The notes below the pieces were generated by a model. It was not told where the DNA came from. It ran no database searches and saw only the letters and a program-made list of their open reading frames with translations. Below, piece after piece: positions 25,146 to 34,831 of a DNA stretch of 50,960 nucleotides (positions are counted from its first letter, which is position 1; each line of letters opens with the position of its first letter). Position numbers and translations under genes: made by a program. This DNA comes from Thermoguttaceae bacterium (GTDB lineage Bacteria > Planctomycetota > Planctomycetia > Pirellulales > Thermoguttaceae). The DNA lies in the NCBI GenBank assembly GCA_017447745.1, contig JAFSMW010000196.1, positions 1-50,960 of the forward strand, in the 5' to 3' direction.

Positions 25146-26216
25146 ATGAGTCACGCATTGTATACCAAATTGTTCCGCGTACGATTCGCCATATTGTTTG
25201 CCGTTTTAGCTTTTGGAGCGGCAAATATAGGCTGTACGCCGTTCGACTATTACGATCCGACGTTGGAACAGCCTGCGCCAGCCGACACTGCCATTCCGTC
25301 AGAATTGGCAAAGGTAACTCTGCCGGCATATCGAATTGAACCTCCGGACGTAATTTCTATTGATATTGTCAAGATGGTGCCGCTTCCGCCGTATCGGCTC
25401 GAAACGTTTGATGCGCTAGCGGTTAACGTTTTGGGAACATTGTTGGATCAGCCGATTAATGGGGTTTATCTTGTCAATGCGGAAGGCTCTGTAGATTTGG
25501 GACCTGCTTACGGCACGGTTCGCGTTGCTGGTATGACGGTAGACGAAGCCAAAAAAGCAATCGTAAATCATTTACAACAGATTCTTAAAGCGCCGGAAGT
25601 GTCCTGTCAGTTGGCGCAGGCGTCGGCGATGCAGCCGATTTCCGGAAATTACCTCGTCGCTCCAGACGGGAACGTCAACCTTCGCAAGTACGGTCTGATT
25701 CGCGTTGCCGGCATGACAGTTCCAGAAGCGAAGCTGGCTATTGAAAAACATCTTACGCAATTTTTCGACTCACCTTCTGTAACTGTAGACGTTGCAGGTT
25801 ATAACAGTAAATTTTATTATATCGTAACTCAAGGCGCCAATCAGGGCGACAGAATTCAACGCGTTCCGTATACAGGGAACGAAACGGTTTTAGACGCCAT
25901 TTCCCAGATGGGTGGAATTTCCCAGCAGTCCAGCACGAACATTTGGATTGCGCGACCCGCTCCGAACGGGAACCAGTGCGCTCAGGTTTTCCCGATTAGC
26001 TGGGATGAGATCGTCCAGGACGCTTCAACAGGTACGAACTACCAGATATTCCCGGGCGACCGCGTATTTATCGGTGAAGATCGCTCTATCGCAGCCAGCA
26101 ACTTTATGCGTAAGGTTCAGGCTCCGTTCGAGACGTTCTTCGGATTTATTTCATTGGGTTCGTCTGCGGTTCGCAATCTGCAAAACCTGGGCGTCAGAAA
26201 CGGTACAAGTTACTAG
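25146..26216 (+). CDS. Polysaccharide export lipoprotein (Wza/SLBB type)
   Basis: A 356-residue protein with a hydrophobic signal and a lipobox-like NIGC placing Cys30 as the lipid-anchored residue. Two consecutive polysaccharide-export (Poly_export) like units follow, YRIEPPDVISIDIV with LVNAEGSVDLG and GTVRVAGMTVDEAK, then LVAPDGNVNLRKYG with IRVAGMTVPEAK. The repeated VAGMTV-EAK shows internal duplication. A SLBB-like soluble part (LDAISQMGGIS) and PGDRVFIGED close it. It should form or assist an outer-membrane channel for surface polysaccharide. No Wzc-like kinase or glycosyltransferase is adjacent. The ribosome site is weak. Confidence 0.9.
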   Translation: MSHALYTKLFRVRFAILFAVLAFGAANIGCTPFDYYDPTLEQPAPADTAIPSELAKVTLPAYRIEPPDVISIDIVKMVPLPPYRLETFDALAVNVLGTLLDQPINGVYLVNAEGSVDLGPAYGTVRVAGMTVDEAKKAIVNHLQQILKAPEVSCQLAQASAMQPISGNYLVAPDGNVNLRKYGLIRVAGMTVPEAKLAIEKHLTQFFDSPSVTVDVAGYNSKFYYIVTQGANQGDRIQRVPYTGNETVLDAISQMGGISQQSSTNIWIARPAPNGNQCAQVFPISWDEIVQDASTGTNYQIFPGDRVFIGEDRSIAASNFMRKVQAPFETFFGFISLGSSAVRNLQNLGVRNGTSY

Positions 26217-26220
26217 TAAG

Positions 26221-26277
26221 AAGCTGTTGGCTGATAGAGTTGGAAACTATCAGCTAAAAGCGGAAAGCTAAAAGCTA
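26221..26277. repeat. AGCT-type palindromic heptads, copy 2
   Basis: GCTGATAG at 26230-26237 pairs with CTATCAGC at 26247-26254 around a 9-base loop, with further AAGCTAAAAGCT units after it. It fills most of the spacer between the export gene and the next plus-strand gene. Confidence 0.7.
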
Positions 26278-26302
26278 TATTTGATATACAAGGGATTGTC
26301 AA

Positions 26303-27856
26303 ATGAACAAGAAATATATAACAATTGGCGGAAGCGCGCTGCTATCGCTCTGTGCGGCGGCTGGATTCTTTACCAGTTCGGTACAGGCGCAGGAAGCATA
26401 CGTTCAATCCCGACCGTGTGTTCAATGCGAGGCGACCCCGCGTTCTTTGGGCGGTCGAGTGTGTATTCCCAATACTCAAAACTGGGGATATTATACTCCT
26501 ACATGGCGAGTTTGGCCCAACGAAAGACGCCCAGATGTAACATTTCCGCAGTCCATTGGAGCGGAACGCGTACCGACGCCAGCTGGTTTTCGACCGGAAA
26601 ACACGCCAGGTCCGCAAGCGCCGAAGCAGTCTCTTATTGATAATGGTTCTGAACCGGGAAGAGTAAACGTTACAGCGCCGAAGAATGAATCGTTGCCAAC
26701 GATCAACTTTGATTCCGGATCGAAACCCTTTGAACCGACTGAAATGCTTCCTCCGATGGAACCGATTCCTGTTCCGACAGATACCGCGCCCCCGTTGACG
26801 GAACCTGCCCCGACTGCAACTCCAGCTCAACCGGCATCCGAGACGACCAAACCTGTCGAAACTGAACCGATTGCTCCTCAGGACAATCCGATTCCAGATA
26901 CAGCTGATCCGTCAGACGATTTTTCGAAACCGATTTTGCTGCCCAGCGACGCTCCAGACGTTCCGGAAGAAAAACCGGCTGAACAGCCCGCTCCTACGAT
27001 TCCGAAAATGGACGACGTCATCCCTAATATTGATCCGATAATTGATCCGTCTTTGGGAGGCTCTCCAAGCGAACATACGAAGTCTGCTGACGCGCCTGTA
27101 ACTCCGCAGCCTATTCAGAACGATCCGTTCTCGATACCGCCGCTGTCGCAGAGTGAACCGGAAACGCCTGCGCCAATCGATCCAATTGCGCCAATTGAGA
27201 AAACTCAGCCCGCTCCGTTATACGAACAGAACAACAATGCTGACGCAAATCCGCTTCGGCAGGAAGACGCTGCTAAACAGGAACTCAAGAAGTCCTTCCG
27301 ATCCCGTAACACTCCGTCGCATGTTCAAAACGCTGCAGCCCCTGTCGATACGGCAATGAACAATCCAATGCGCTCCGGCGACGTCAAACCGATTGACTCG
27401 TCTTTTAGCGCTGAAAATCCGTTGCGTCAGTCGTCAGCAATTGAATCGACCTCGTCGTCCTTCCCTGCGTCAACAGTTGTTCCCTCTGCGCCAATTGGTT
27501 CAAATAACGATTTTGAACCGGTTGCCCTGGAAGGCTATTCGCTGGTTGACCTGATTAAATCGGAAAAATGGACGCCTGGAAAACCGGAATTCGCCGTCGT
27601 CTTTGAAGGACGAACGTACTACTGCTCAGACGCCAGTCAGAGAGACGAATTCATGTCCAATCCCGAGAGATTCACCCCGGTTTGCAAAGGGTTTGACCCC
27701 ATGCTCAAATTGCAGCAAAATCGGTTGGTTGACGGGAAAGTGGATTACTGTCTGGTCTACGGAAAGAAGCTGTACGTATTCTCTTCAGCAGATACGATGA
27801 AACAGTTCCGTGAACACGCCAAACAGTACGCTCGTCAGATTGCAGAAATAGAATAG
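26303..27856 (+). CDS. Secreted Pro-rich protein with YHS-like C-terminus
   Basis: A 517-residue protein with a signal peptide (cleavage near residue 29, VQA-QE). A short Cys-containing N-terminal part (RPCVQCEA) is followed by about 320 residues rich in Pro, Glu, Thr and Asp (such as PLTEPAPTATPAQPA), almost certainly disordered. The last 110 residues hold two YHS-like units: FAVVFEGRTYYCSDASQRDEF with NPERFTPVCKGFDP, and VDYCLVYGKKLYVFSSADTM. YHS domains are thought to bind metal through Cys; here each unit keeps one or two. It shares a strand with the export gene, so a role at the cell surface is likely but unproven. AAGGG precedes the ATG. Confidence 0.8.
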   Translation: MNKKYITIGGSALLSLCAAAGFFTSSVQAQEAYVQSRPCVQCEATPRSLGGRVCIPNTQNWGYYTPTWRVWPNERRPDVTFPQSIGAERVPTPAGFRPENTPGPQAPKQSLIDNGSEPGRVNVTAPKNESLPTINFDSGSKPFEPTEMLPPMEPIPVPTDTAPPLTEPAPTATPAQPASETTKPVETEPIAPQDNPIPDTADPSDDFSKPILLPSDAPDVPEEKPAEQPAPTIPKMDDVIPNIDPIIDPSLGGSPSEHTKSADAPVTPQPIQNDPFSIPPLSQSEPETPAPIDPIAPIEKTQPAPLYEQNNNADANPLRQEDAAKQELKKSFRSRNTPSHVQNAAAPVDTAMNNPMRSGDVKPIDSSFSAENPLRQSSAIESTSSSFPASTVVPSAPIGSNNDFEPVALEGYSLVDLIKSEKWTPGKPEFAVVFEGRTYYCSDASQRDEFMSNPERFTPVCKGFDPMLKLQQNRLVDGKVDYCLVYGKKLYVFSSADTMKQFREHAKQYARQIAEIE

Positions 27857-27901
27857 TAAGTTCCCTTAAGATTATCCGGCGACTAATCGCCTAAAAGCAG
27901 G

Positions 27902-27937
27902 AAGCAGGAAGAAAAATCTCCCGTTTCCTGCTTTTTT
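27902..27937. terminator. Intrinsic terminator between convergent genes
   Basis: AAGCAGGAA (27902-27910) pairs with TTCCTGCTT (27925-27933) around a 14-base loop and is followed by four more T residues. A second AGCAGGA unit precedes it, so the stem is drawn from a tandem GCAGGAA repeat. It lies between convergent stops, and its end abuts the minus-strand gene. Confidence 0.7.
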
Positions 27938-29563
27938 CTATTCCCGGTTTCCTTGCTGTCGTTCTCGAATCATTCGGCGAACAACCGCTTTCTTTTCGTC
28001 ATGGGTAAGCTGGCGATGAATTTTATCTTCCAGAATTCGGAATTCTCTTTGAACTTCTTCTGCCGTAGGCATACCGCCTGCCGCCCCGGACGGAGGATTG
28101 GCGTTTGTCGATCCAGATGCGTTTGCTCTGGGTGGATAAGGCGACATTGAATTGGGAACTGGTTGTCTGTTTCCGGAAACAGGAGTTGGCGGAACGGGAG
28201 GCGGTTGGCGCTGAGGATTCTGCATCTGGTATGAACCGCCGTAATTTTGTGAACCGCCGTAAGGATTTCGCCGTTGCTCATATGGAGTTTGTTGACGAAC
28301 GTTAGGATTCCAGTCGTAAGTTTGACGTTCATACGGCTGTTCGGATTGATGCTGTTCGTACGGGTTGTGTGGAGGGCCAGTTTGATTGTACAGATCAGGC
28401 GCGTATGGGTTATAGGAATACGCCTGTTGCGACTGTGAATACGGCTGATCGTACGGCGATTGTTCGTACGTCGTCGAATTGTACGGCGAATCCGGGGGTA
28501 AAGCTGCGCTGGTTGTTACAGAAGAAACAGACTGGGAATATTGCGGATCCTGATACTGCATTGCAGATTCTGGCGAAGCCTGAACGTCATAAGCAAACGG
28601 CGAACTGTTTGCCGAATTGGGATCGTCAGACGTTTGTTCGGTTGAAACAGAGTTTAAATCTGAAGCGCTGCCTGAGTCGGAATCGGCTTCGGATTGCAAG
28701 TAGGAGCTGCGTCTTCCAGAACGGCGCAACCTGTATCGGTATCGATTAATTGCAGTGCGCCATCCTTCGCCATCCAGTCCAAACCCGTCCAGGAGAATAT
28801 ATCGTGTGTAATTGATTATTGACCAGAAAAGAAGGAAATCGCCCAAAAGAGTCAACGCGCCGGAAAGCTCTTCGATTGTCAAAGGCAATTTGATATCAGT
28901 CGGAGCAAACCACGCCCCAATTGAACACGCATACGCCGCAGTGGCGGCAAGTAAAAAAAGCTGCGCCATGGAGGAGCCGCGGAATTCGATCATTAAACGC
29001 GACAGAACCGCAAGATATATTATTCCATAAACAGAGCTTTCCCAGTACAATACATTGTTCGGTTCCAGTGTTACGCTGTTGTTTTCAAACGATTTGTGAA
29101 CAAGAACGTTAATGCATTCCGCAAGAGACTGCGCGCAATGAGCCGTTCTGTCCAAACTCATATACAGAAAAACGCCAACGCAAAGAAACATAATCCAGCC
29201 GCGAGTTAAACATTCCGGCTTCTGTCGTCGAATGCGCCATGCCAAATAGGATGTTCCCGCTGTGAGAAGCAAAAGAATCGTTTCCAGCCACCTGTCCAGA
29301 CCGGTTCCGCCCAATTTGATGAGATTCGGAACAGGAATGTTCATAGCATTGAGAGCCGGCGGCGCCAGAACGCCAAGAGCCAGCGTTCCTCCAACCACGA
29401 TCGCCCATAAGAGGAAATACCTCAGCCATTGCGCCTTGTATAACGGAATCAGATCGATTAAATGCGTCTGTTCCGTGATAGAACCAGCTGTACCGGGATC
29501 CCATGGGGTTTCCAGCCAGCAGCCAGGCAGCAGTTTGGGTTCGTCAGAATTGGAGTTGGACAT
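27938..29563 (-). CDS. Membrane protein with Gln/Tyr/Pro-rich tail
   Basis: A 541-residue protein. The N-terminal half has about six membrane segments (near residues 48-70, 90-108, 122-140, 173-190, 196-217 and 230-250). An Arg-rich turn (YRYRLRRSGRR) follows, then about 200 residues of Ser, Gln, Tyr, Pro and Asn with repeated PYEQ and YNPY units, a prion-like low-complexity region. The last 45 residues form a charged helix (EVQREFRILEDKIHRQLTH). No known family motif is seen. It may act as a membrane scaffold that clusters proteins through its tail, but this is inference. Convergent with the YHS-like gene. Confidence 0.7.
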   Translation of the reverse strand: MSNSNSDEPKLLPGCWLETPWDPGTAGSITEQTHLIDLIPLYKAQWLRYFLLWAIVVGGTLALGVLAPPALNAMNIPVPNLIKLGGTGLDRWLETILLLLTAGTSYLAWRIRRQKPECLTRGWIMFLCVGVFLYMSLDRTAHCAQSLAECINVLVHKSFENNSVTLEPNNVLYWESSVYGIIYLAVLSRLMIEFRGSSMAQLFLLAATAAYACSIGAWFAPTDIKLPLTIEELSGALTLLGDFLLFWSIINYTRYILLDGFGLDGEGWRTAINRYRYRLRRSGRRSSYLQSEADSDSGSASDLNSVSTEQTSDDPNSANSSPFAYDVQASPESAMQYQDPQYSQSVSSVTTSAALPPDSPYNSTTYEQSPYDQPYSQSQQAYSYNPYAPDLYNQTGPPHNPYEQHQSEQPYERQTYDWNPNVRQQTPYEQRRNPYGGSQNYGGSYQMQNPQRQPPPVPPTPVSGNRQPVPNSMSPYPPRANASGSTNANPPSGAAGGMPTAEEVQREFRILEDKIHRQLTHDEKKAVVRRMIRERQQGNRE

Positions 29564-29571
29564 AGTTGTAT

Positions 29572-29620
29572 GCTATTAGCTGATCGCTGTTATAGCTGGA
29601 GGTTAAAGCTGATAGCTGGA
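29572..29620. repeat. AGCT-type heptads, copy 3
   Basis: GCTATTAGCTGATCGCTG, TATAGCTGG and AAAGCTGATAGCTGG units fill the spacer between the membrane protein start and the aldolase stop. Confidence 0.6.
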
Positions 29621-29633
29621 AAATCAGTCTGCA

Positions 29634-30263
29634 CTATTGAACGCTGGAAACTTTTTTGCATCTGTCTGCAATGACGTCCCAGGCGCCAGCAGCAATATCG
29701 GCAGCAGGGGCGATCCACGTTCCGCCGCAGGCAATTACGCCGGGCGCAGACAGGTATTCCGACAGATTCTCTTGTGTAACGCCGCCGGTCGGCATGAATC
29801 GAACGCCGGTGTGCTTGTACGGACCGTAGAGAGCTTTGAGCATCTTGACGCCCCCCATCGCTCCGGCAGGGAAAAACTTGAGGACTTTGCAATCCATCGA
29901 CAACGCACATTCAATGCAGCTGGGCGTGCAGACGCCGGGAATGAACGGAAATCCGTTTGCCTGCGCGAAGTCGATAATGTCCGGATTACAGCCCGGCGCA
30001 ACGCCGAATTTCGCGCCCGCTTTAATGGCGTCTTCAATGTTTTGAGTGGTCAGAAGCGTTCCCGCTCCAACAATCAATTCTGGACGTTGCTGAGCTAAAA
30101 TCGAAATGACGTCTGCCGCCGCCGCGGTGCGAAACGTTATTTCGGCAATGGGAAGCCCGCCTTCCAGCAAGGCGTCTGCCAGAGGAAGCGCCTGTTCAAC
30201 TGATTCAATGGCAATGACAGGAACGACTTTGCATTTTTCTATAAATGATGTAATTGTATCCAT
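29634..30263 (-). CDS. eda: KDPG/KHG aldolase
   Basis: A 209-residue class I aldolase, the 2-keto-3-deoxy-6-phosphogluconate/4-hydroxy-2-oxoglutarate aldolase. Key residues are visible: Glu41 and Arg45 in AEITFR, GAGTLL, APGCNPD, FIPGVCTPS, the Schiff-base Lys129 in VLKFFPA, and MPTGGV. It splits KDPG to pyruvate and glyceraldehyde 3-phosphate, the last step of the Entner-Doudoroff pathway or uronate breakdown. No edd, kdgK or uronate genes are adjacent, so the pathway here cannot be fixed. AGCT-type repeats stand on both sides. Confidence 0.95.
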   Translation of the reverse strand: MDTITSFIEKCKVVPVIAIESVEQALPLADALLEGGLPIAEITFRTAAAADVISILAQQRPELIVGAGTLLTTQNIEDAIKAGAKFGVAPGCNPDIIDFAQANGFPFIPGVCTPSCIECALSMDCKVLKFFPAGAMGGVKMLKALYGPYKHTGVRFMPTGGVTQENLSEYLSAPGVIACGGTWIAPAADIAAGAWDVIADRCKKVSSVQ

Positions 30264-30311
30264 GATCTGACGGTATATTTAAAGGTTGTCTGTTATATGT
30301 TAATAATCGCC

Positions 30312-30343
30312 GTTAGCTATTAGCTCAAAACTAAAGCTAACGC
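30312..30343. repeat. AGCT-type palindrome, copy 4
   Basis: CGTTAGCT (30312-30319) and its inverse AGCTAACG (30336-30343) flank an ATTAGCT-containing loop. It lies between the ABC permease stop and the aldolase start, both on the minus strand. Confidence 0.6.
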
Positions 30344-30418
30344 CTTGTCCTTTAAACATATCATACCGATATTGGCGACTTTGTCAAGAGAAAAATGATT
30401 GAAACTGTCCTTGACTAT

Positions 30419-31894
30419 TTATTGAATTCTGTTTAGACGTTCTCTTCGATTGTAAGAATCGAGATAATGGATAAATGAAGCAATACAGCATATTATCAAC
30501 ACGACTATGCTGAAAAATCCAAATATTTGGGGAATCATTTTTTTGTCATCGGACACATCCATTACGTAATAAAGAGGTGAAAAGCAGAAATAATCGCCCA
30601 TATCAAGCGGCTGGCTAAACAGGAGCAGGAATGGAAGAAGCGATGGAATCGACATAAGAATTAATGTGTATACAACCGTCGTAAAACCTTTAAGAGGCGT
30701 TGGATAAATGACTATATAGGGGTTCTCTGGTAACGATTTACCAAGGTTGCTTCGACGAAAAGAATCAATGCCAAGACGAATCATCATACCACATGTTGAG
30801 TAAAACAAGACCATGTAGATGAACGGAAAAACGCCATCTGTTTGTAAAAAGTCATCCATAATCCACGTCTGAGCAAAGGAATCAATCGCAAACAGCATTC
30901 CGAACATCATGATAAACCATGCAATCGCAGAACCAATGCCGGAAAAGAATGGGAACGCCAGAATTCTCAAAATGGAATTGCGAGGTATCTGCTGAATCTG
31001 GCGAGAACTCAATGACCATCGCTCGCATAAACCAATTCCGAGTAAAATCAATGAAACCGCAAAGGTTAACAATAACGCCATTGCAATAAAATCGTCTTTG
31101 GAAGAAATATAACAGTAAATGGAAGCGATTATTATTAAGAAAATTGAACTGGCGGTTGCAAATATTCGCGGTCGAGTCATACGGTTAAATGAAATCGGAG
31201 AAAGCATGCTGGCCGCCAACGTCAAAAAAGCCTCGCCCGAAAAAAGGGAAAGGAACGTTATAACGAGAATTGTTTCCCAGTCTATAGAGCCGACAGACGA
31301 TAGAACTTCTTCGAGAATCCCGAAAAAGATATACACCATAACAATAGCCAAAATAACTCGCATTACAATATTTACATTGATGGATCCAAAAGCTATTGCA
31401 AAACAGTTAAGAACCTGAACGAGCAAAAACGCCCCATAAAGAGCCATAAGGATGTCCTGGATGTCCAGACCGCGAAGTAAATATGTAACAATAATAAATG
31501 GCGCAGCGGCGCTGAACAAAAGCAGCGAGATTATTAAACCGCAGTAAAACTTCCCTCTGACAATTTGCATCGGGGTCAGCGTTGATGAGAAGATCGCGTC
31601 ATTCCCACGAACCTCTTTTGTCAACCGGGTGGATGTGTATACCGGAACGCAAATAAGGTTAGCAACGATCAGCAATCCAATAAAGAACGAAAACAAATCC
31701 GCACCTCCGGAAGACAGATCTTTGGGATCAAAAGTGATAAGAAAAAATCCCGCTACGAGCAGTTCGATCAACAAATACAACTGCAAAAGCAGAGTGATAT
31801 AACGGCTCCTGACCGCCTGTCGCATTTCCTTGACGGCAATTGGATTGATATTGTTGTCCAGCGTAACGAAAAGGCTTTTAAAATACTCTATCAT
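30419..31894 (-). CDS. ABC-2 type permease
   Basis: A 491-residue permease with about twelve hydrophobic segments. It opens KSLFVTLDNNINPIAVKEMRQAVRSR, which is the usual cytoplasmic lead-in of one ABC-2 subgroup. The gene overlaps the stop of the ATPase gene in ATGA, so the two are translationally coupled. Unlike the permease at 4269-6251 it has no large soluble insert. Substrate is unknown; antibiotic, lipid or carbohydrate export are all possible. Confidence 0.87.
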   Translation of the reverse strand: MIEYFKSLFVTLDNNINPIAVKEMRQAVRSRYITLLLQLYLLIELLVAGFFLITFDPKDLSSGGADLFSFFIGLLIVANLICVPVYTSTRLTKEVRGNDAIFSSTLTPMQIVRGKFYCGLIISLLLFSAAAPFIIVTYLLRGLDIQDILMALYGAFLLVQVLNCFAIAFGSINVNIVMRVILAIVMVYIFFGILEEVLSSVGSIDWETILVITFLSLFSGEAFLTLAASMLSPISFNRMTRPRIFATASSIFLIIIASIYCYISSKDDFIAMALLLTFAVSLILLGIGLCERWSLSSRQIQQIPRNSILRILAFPFFSGIGSAIAWFIMMFGMLFAIDSFAQTWIMDDFLQTDGVFPFIYMVLFYSTCGMMIRLGIDSFRRSNLGKSLPENPYIVIYPTPLKGFTTVVYTLILMSIPSLLPFLLLFSQPLDMGDYFCFSPLYYVMDVSDDKKMIPQIFGFFSIVVLIICCIASFIHYLDSYNRRERLNRIQ

Positions 31895-32841
31895 TGTACG
31901 TTTCCGTTGGTAATTGTCATAAAGAGATCTTCAAGCTGATTATTTTTCATACGAAAATCGACTATCGGAAATCCGTCATTAATCAATTGTCGAAGCAGAG
32001 CGACCGCAGTAGTCTCGCCGTCTTCCATGATTAATTCTATATGGTCTCCTGTAACAACAGGGTTTGTAACGCCCTGAATTTCCAGAAGCCGAAATGACAG
32101 CTGATTTAACTGTAGTTCCAAATCCTCTGTTCGAATGAGGCGAATTTCAGCGGCAATGGACGCTTTCGCCCGTCGCTGGCTGATTTCGGAAATGGTGCCA
32201 GCGTCAAGCAACCGTCCTTGTTCTATAAACACAACTCCGTCACATATTTCACCCAACTCTGTCAGGATGTGAGAGGAAATAAGTATCGCCATGCCGTTTT
32301 CAGATAACGCCTTAAACAATTCGCGCATCTGAACGCGCGCACGCGGATCAAGACCGTTGGCAGGTTCGTCTAAAATGAGAACTTTGGGTTCATGAACCAG
32401 AGCTCTAGCCAGACTGACGCGTTGTTTCATGCCTTTGGAAAGCGCGTTAAGCGTCTTGTCGGCAATGACGTGCAGATCGGTAAAATCCATAACCTCATTG
32501 ACGATTCTGTCTCTGGTTGGATTTTTGATGTTATACGCTCTGGCGTAGAAATCAATGTATTCCCAAACGGAAATGTCATTGTGCATAGGAAGCGAGTCCG
32601 GCATGAAGCCAACCAGCTTTCGGACTTTTTCCGGATATTGCGTAACAGAATAACCGTCAACAAAGCAGTCGCCGTATTGAGGCTGATCAAGCGTTGCCAG
32701 TATACGCATGGTCGTTGTTTTTCCTGCGCCATTCGGTCCGACAAATCCGAATATTTGCCCTTTGTCAAAGCTGAACGAAATATTATTGACAGCTCTGGTA
32801 TGCGGGAAATAACGAACGAGATTTCTGATTTCTACAAGCAT
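31891..32841 (-). CDS. ABC transporter ATP-binding protein
   Basis: A 316-residue ATPase. Walker A is GPNGAGKT at residues 35-42, the signature LSKGMKQRVSLARAL, Walker B VLILDEPANGLDPRAR, and the switch histidine in SSHILTELG. The C-terminal regulatory extension of about 90 residues is normal for ABC-2 exporters. Its stop is overlapped by the permease start. It is downstream of ptsI on the same strand but separated by 148 bases that include two hairpins, so it probably has its own promoter. Confidence 0.93.
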   Translation of the reverse strand: MLVEIRNLVRYFPHTRAVNNISFSFDKGQIFGFVGPNGAGKTTTMRILATLDQPQYGDCFVDGYSVTQYPEKVRKLVGFMPDSLPMHNDISVWEYIDFYARAYNIKNPTRDRIVNEVMDFTDLHVIADKTLNALSKGMKQRVSLARALVHEPKVLILDEPANGLDPRARVQMRELFKALSENGMAILISSHILTELGEICDGVVFIEQGRLLDAGTISEISQRRAKASIAAEIRLIRTEDLELQLNQLSFRLLEIQGVTNPVVTGDHIELIMEDGETTAVALLRQLINDGFPIVDFRMKNNQLEDLFMTITNGNVQ

Positions 32842-32862
32842 GGCGTTGGATCGTTCAGTTTG

Positions 32863-32980
32863 AAAACAGAGGTTATTAACAAATCGAAAAAATGTTTAAT
32901 GACTATAACAATCTGTTATTACTTCTGTTTATGCTTTGGCTTTTAAATGTATCTATCCACAGTGCCGTCGCGTCTGTGGA
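32863..32980. promoter_or_regulatory. Two hairpins between ptsI and the ABC operon
   Basis: TCCACAG at 32956-32962 pairs with CTGTGGA at 32974-32980, just after the ptsI stop on the minus strand. AAACAGAGGTTATTAACA at about 32864-32881 pairs imperfectly with TGTTATTACTTCTGTTTA at about 32918-32935, in the ABC leader. The first may end ptsI transcription; the second could be an operator or leader structure. Confidence 0.35.
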
Positions 32981-32989
32981 CTGCTAAAA

Positions 32990-34738
32990 TCATTCTTCCG
33001 GTCGATAATCCGGAAGAATCGCTGCAAGTTCCCGCTGTAACAGGGATTGAATGTCTCCAGCGTTGTCTGTACGAAGGGCGCGAAAAGCAATTTCTCTGCA
33101 CCGTAACAAATCCAATGACGAGCAAACGCGCTTTATGTCTCTCATTGCTCCTGGAGGCATTGACAATGTACGAAGCCCTAATCCCAGCAAAAGCATTGTC
33201 AGAGCCGGATCGCTTGCCATTTGACCGCAAAGGCTAACCGGTTTGTTGACTTTGTTTGCAGCCGTTACGGTTTTCCAAATCAGTTTAATTACTGCCGGTT
33301 CGCAACCGTTGAACAGTTTTGCAACGTCTTTATTGGTACGGTCTACCGCAACCGTATATTGAATCAGGTCGTTGGTTCCGATGCTGATAAAGTCAACATT
33401 TTCCAGAAACTCCTCAATCATCATGACGGTTGACGGAACTTCAACCATAATTCCCAACGGAATATTGTGATTAAACGGAACGGATCTTTCGTCAAGGTCT
33501 TCAAACACGTCGTTAACAATCATCTTGACGCGTCGCCATTCAGAAAGCGTTGAAACCATTGGAAAAAGTATCTGGATCGGTCCGAATGCAGACGCCCGCA
33601 AAATCGCTCTGAGCTGTTTGCGGAACATTTCCGGCATGGACAGGCACAATCGCACTGATCGAAGCCCCAGCGCCGGGTTGCGATCTTCATCGGGCTGAAG
33701 GTCTTTGATTATCTTGTCCGCGCCGATGTCGCAGGTTCGAATGGTTACCGGCTTGCCGTTCATCACTTGAACGACTTCTTTGTATTTCTGGAAGTGAGTT
33801 TCTTCATCCAGCTGAAGTTCGTTTGTCAAATAAAGGAACTCTGTACGATACAAACCGATGCCGTCTGCGCCGCGATTGAGGCAATTTCTAGCCTCAAATT
33901 CCAGCTCCATGTTTCCTAAAATTCGAATTCGCGTTCCATCTTTGGTTTGACACGGAACGTTGTCAAGGTTGTTGAGCTGGGCGTTAAGTTCGTATTGACG
34001 GGAAAGAATTTTCCTGTATTGTTCCGTAACATCAGGCGTCGGGCTGATATAGATAATTCCTTGATTACCGTCAATAATAACCTTCTGACCGGCTTGAACC
34101 AGGTCAAGAAATTTTCCCACGCCCAAGACAGCTGGAATTTCAAGCGCCTCTGCAATAATTGCCGTATGAGATCCCTTTGAACCGATTTCCGTAACGAAGC
34201 CTCGAATGCAATTTCGGTTCATATTGGTTGTTTCTGACGGCGTAAGATTATGCGCCAAAACAATCAAATCTTTATCAATTGCAGTAAGCGATTCTGAATG
34301 AACGCCCATGACGATCTTCATGATGCGCATTTCCAGATCAAGGATGTCATTGGCACGAAGAGACAGACGGTTGTCCGGTATGTTTTTGAATTTCTCTGCG
34401 TATTGTCTAAAGATGGTTGAAATGGCGTACGGAGCGGAATACAGCTCCTTTTCGATTTTTTCAAGAATCTGCCTGCAGAGCGTTGAGTCGTCCAGAATGG
34501 CAAGATGCGCCTGAAAAATCAAGCCATAAGTTTTTCCCAGTTCCGTTGATGCGGCTTTAGCGCTGGCGTCAATTTCCTGTTTTGCGATTTCAAAAGCGGT
34601 TTTAAAGCGCTCAACTTCTTCCGGGACGTCATTGGCGCTGACAAAAGATTGGTGAATTCGAAACCCGTCGTTATCAATTACCAAGGCCTCGCCAAAAGCA
34701 ATTCCAGGCGAAACGGGTATTCCTTTGAGCGTTATCAT
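32990..34738 (-). CDS. ptsI: Phosphoenolpyruvate-protein phosphotransferase (enzyme I)
   Basis: A 582-residue enzyme I. It takes phosphate from PEP onto His191 in GSKGSHTAIIA and passes it to HPr. The N-terminal swivel and helical domains precede it. The C-terminal PEP-binding barrel shows IRTCDIGADK, GLRSVRLCL, VDFISIGTNDLIQY and SLCGQMASD. The usual wording at the last motif is CGEMAGD, so the acidic residue after CG is Gln here while the Cys is kept. Length is as expected. With HPr, EIIA and hpf upstream and no membrane EIIC, it is likely to drive a regulatory chain. Confidence 0.95.
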   Translation of the reverse strand: MITLKGIPVSPGIAFGEALVIDNDGFRIHQSFVSANDVPEEVERFKTAFEIAKQEIDASAKAASTELGKTYGLIFQAHLAILDDSTLCRQILEKIEKELYSAPYAISTIFRQYAEKFKNIPDNRLSLRANDILDLEMRIMKIVMGVHSESLTAIDKDLIVLAHNLTPSETTNMNRNCIRGFVTEIGSKGSHTAIIAEALEIPAVLGVGKFLDLVQAGQKVIIDGNQGIIYISPTPDVTEQYRKILSRQYELNAQLNNLDNVPCQTKDGTRIRILGNMELEFEARNCLNRGADGIGLYRTEFLYLTNELQLDEETHFQKYKEVVQVMNGKPVTIRTCDIGADKIIKDLQPDEDRNPALGLRSVRLCLSMPEMFRKQLRAILRASAFGPIQILFPMVSTLSEWRRVKMIVNDVFEDLDERSVPFNHNIPLGIMVEVPSTVMMIEEFLENVDFISIGTNDLIQYTVAVDRTNKDVAKLFNGCEPAVIKLIWKTVTAANKVNKPVSLCGQMASDPALTMLLLGLGLRTLSMPPGAMRDIKRVCSSLDLLRCREIAFRALRTDNAGDIQSLLQRELAAILPDYRPEE

Positions 34739-34831
34739 TGAACTGGATGTGTGACGCCCATTGAAAGAGCTGGTCAGTAAGTGTTATAAAATCGTAGTTG
34801 ACAACAATTCAAGATTGATAATATATAATCT

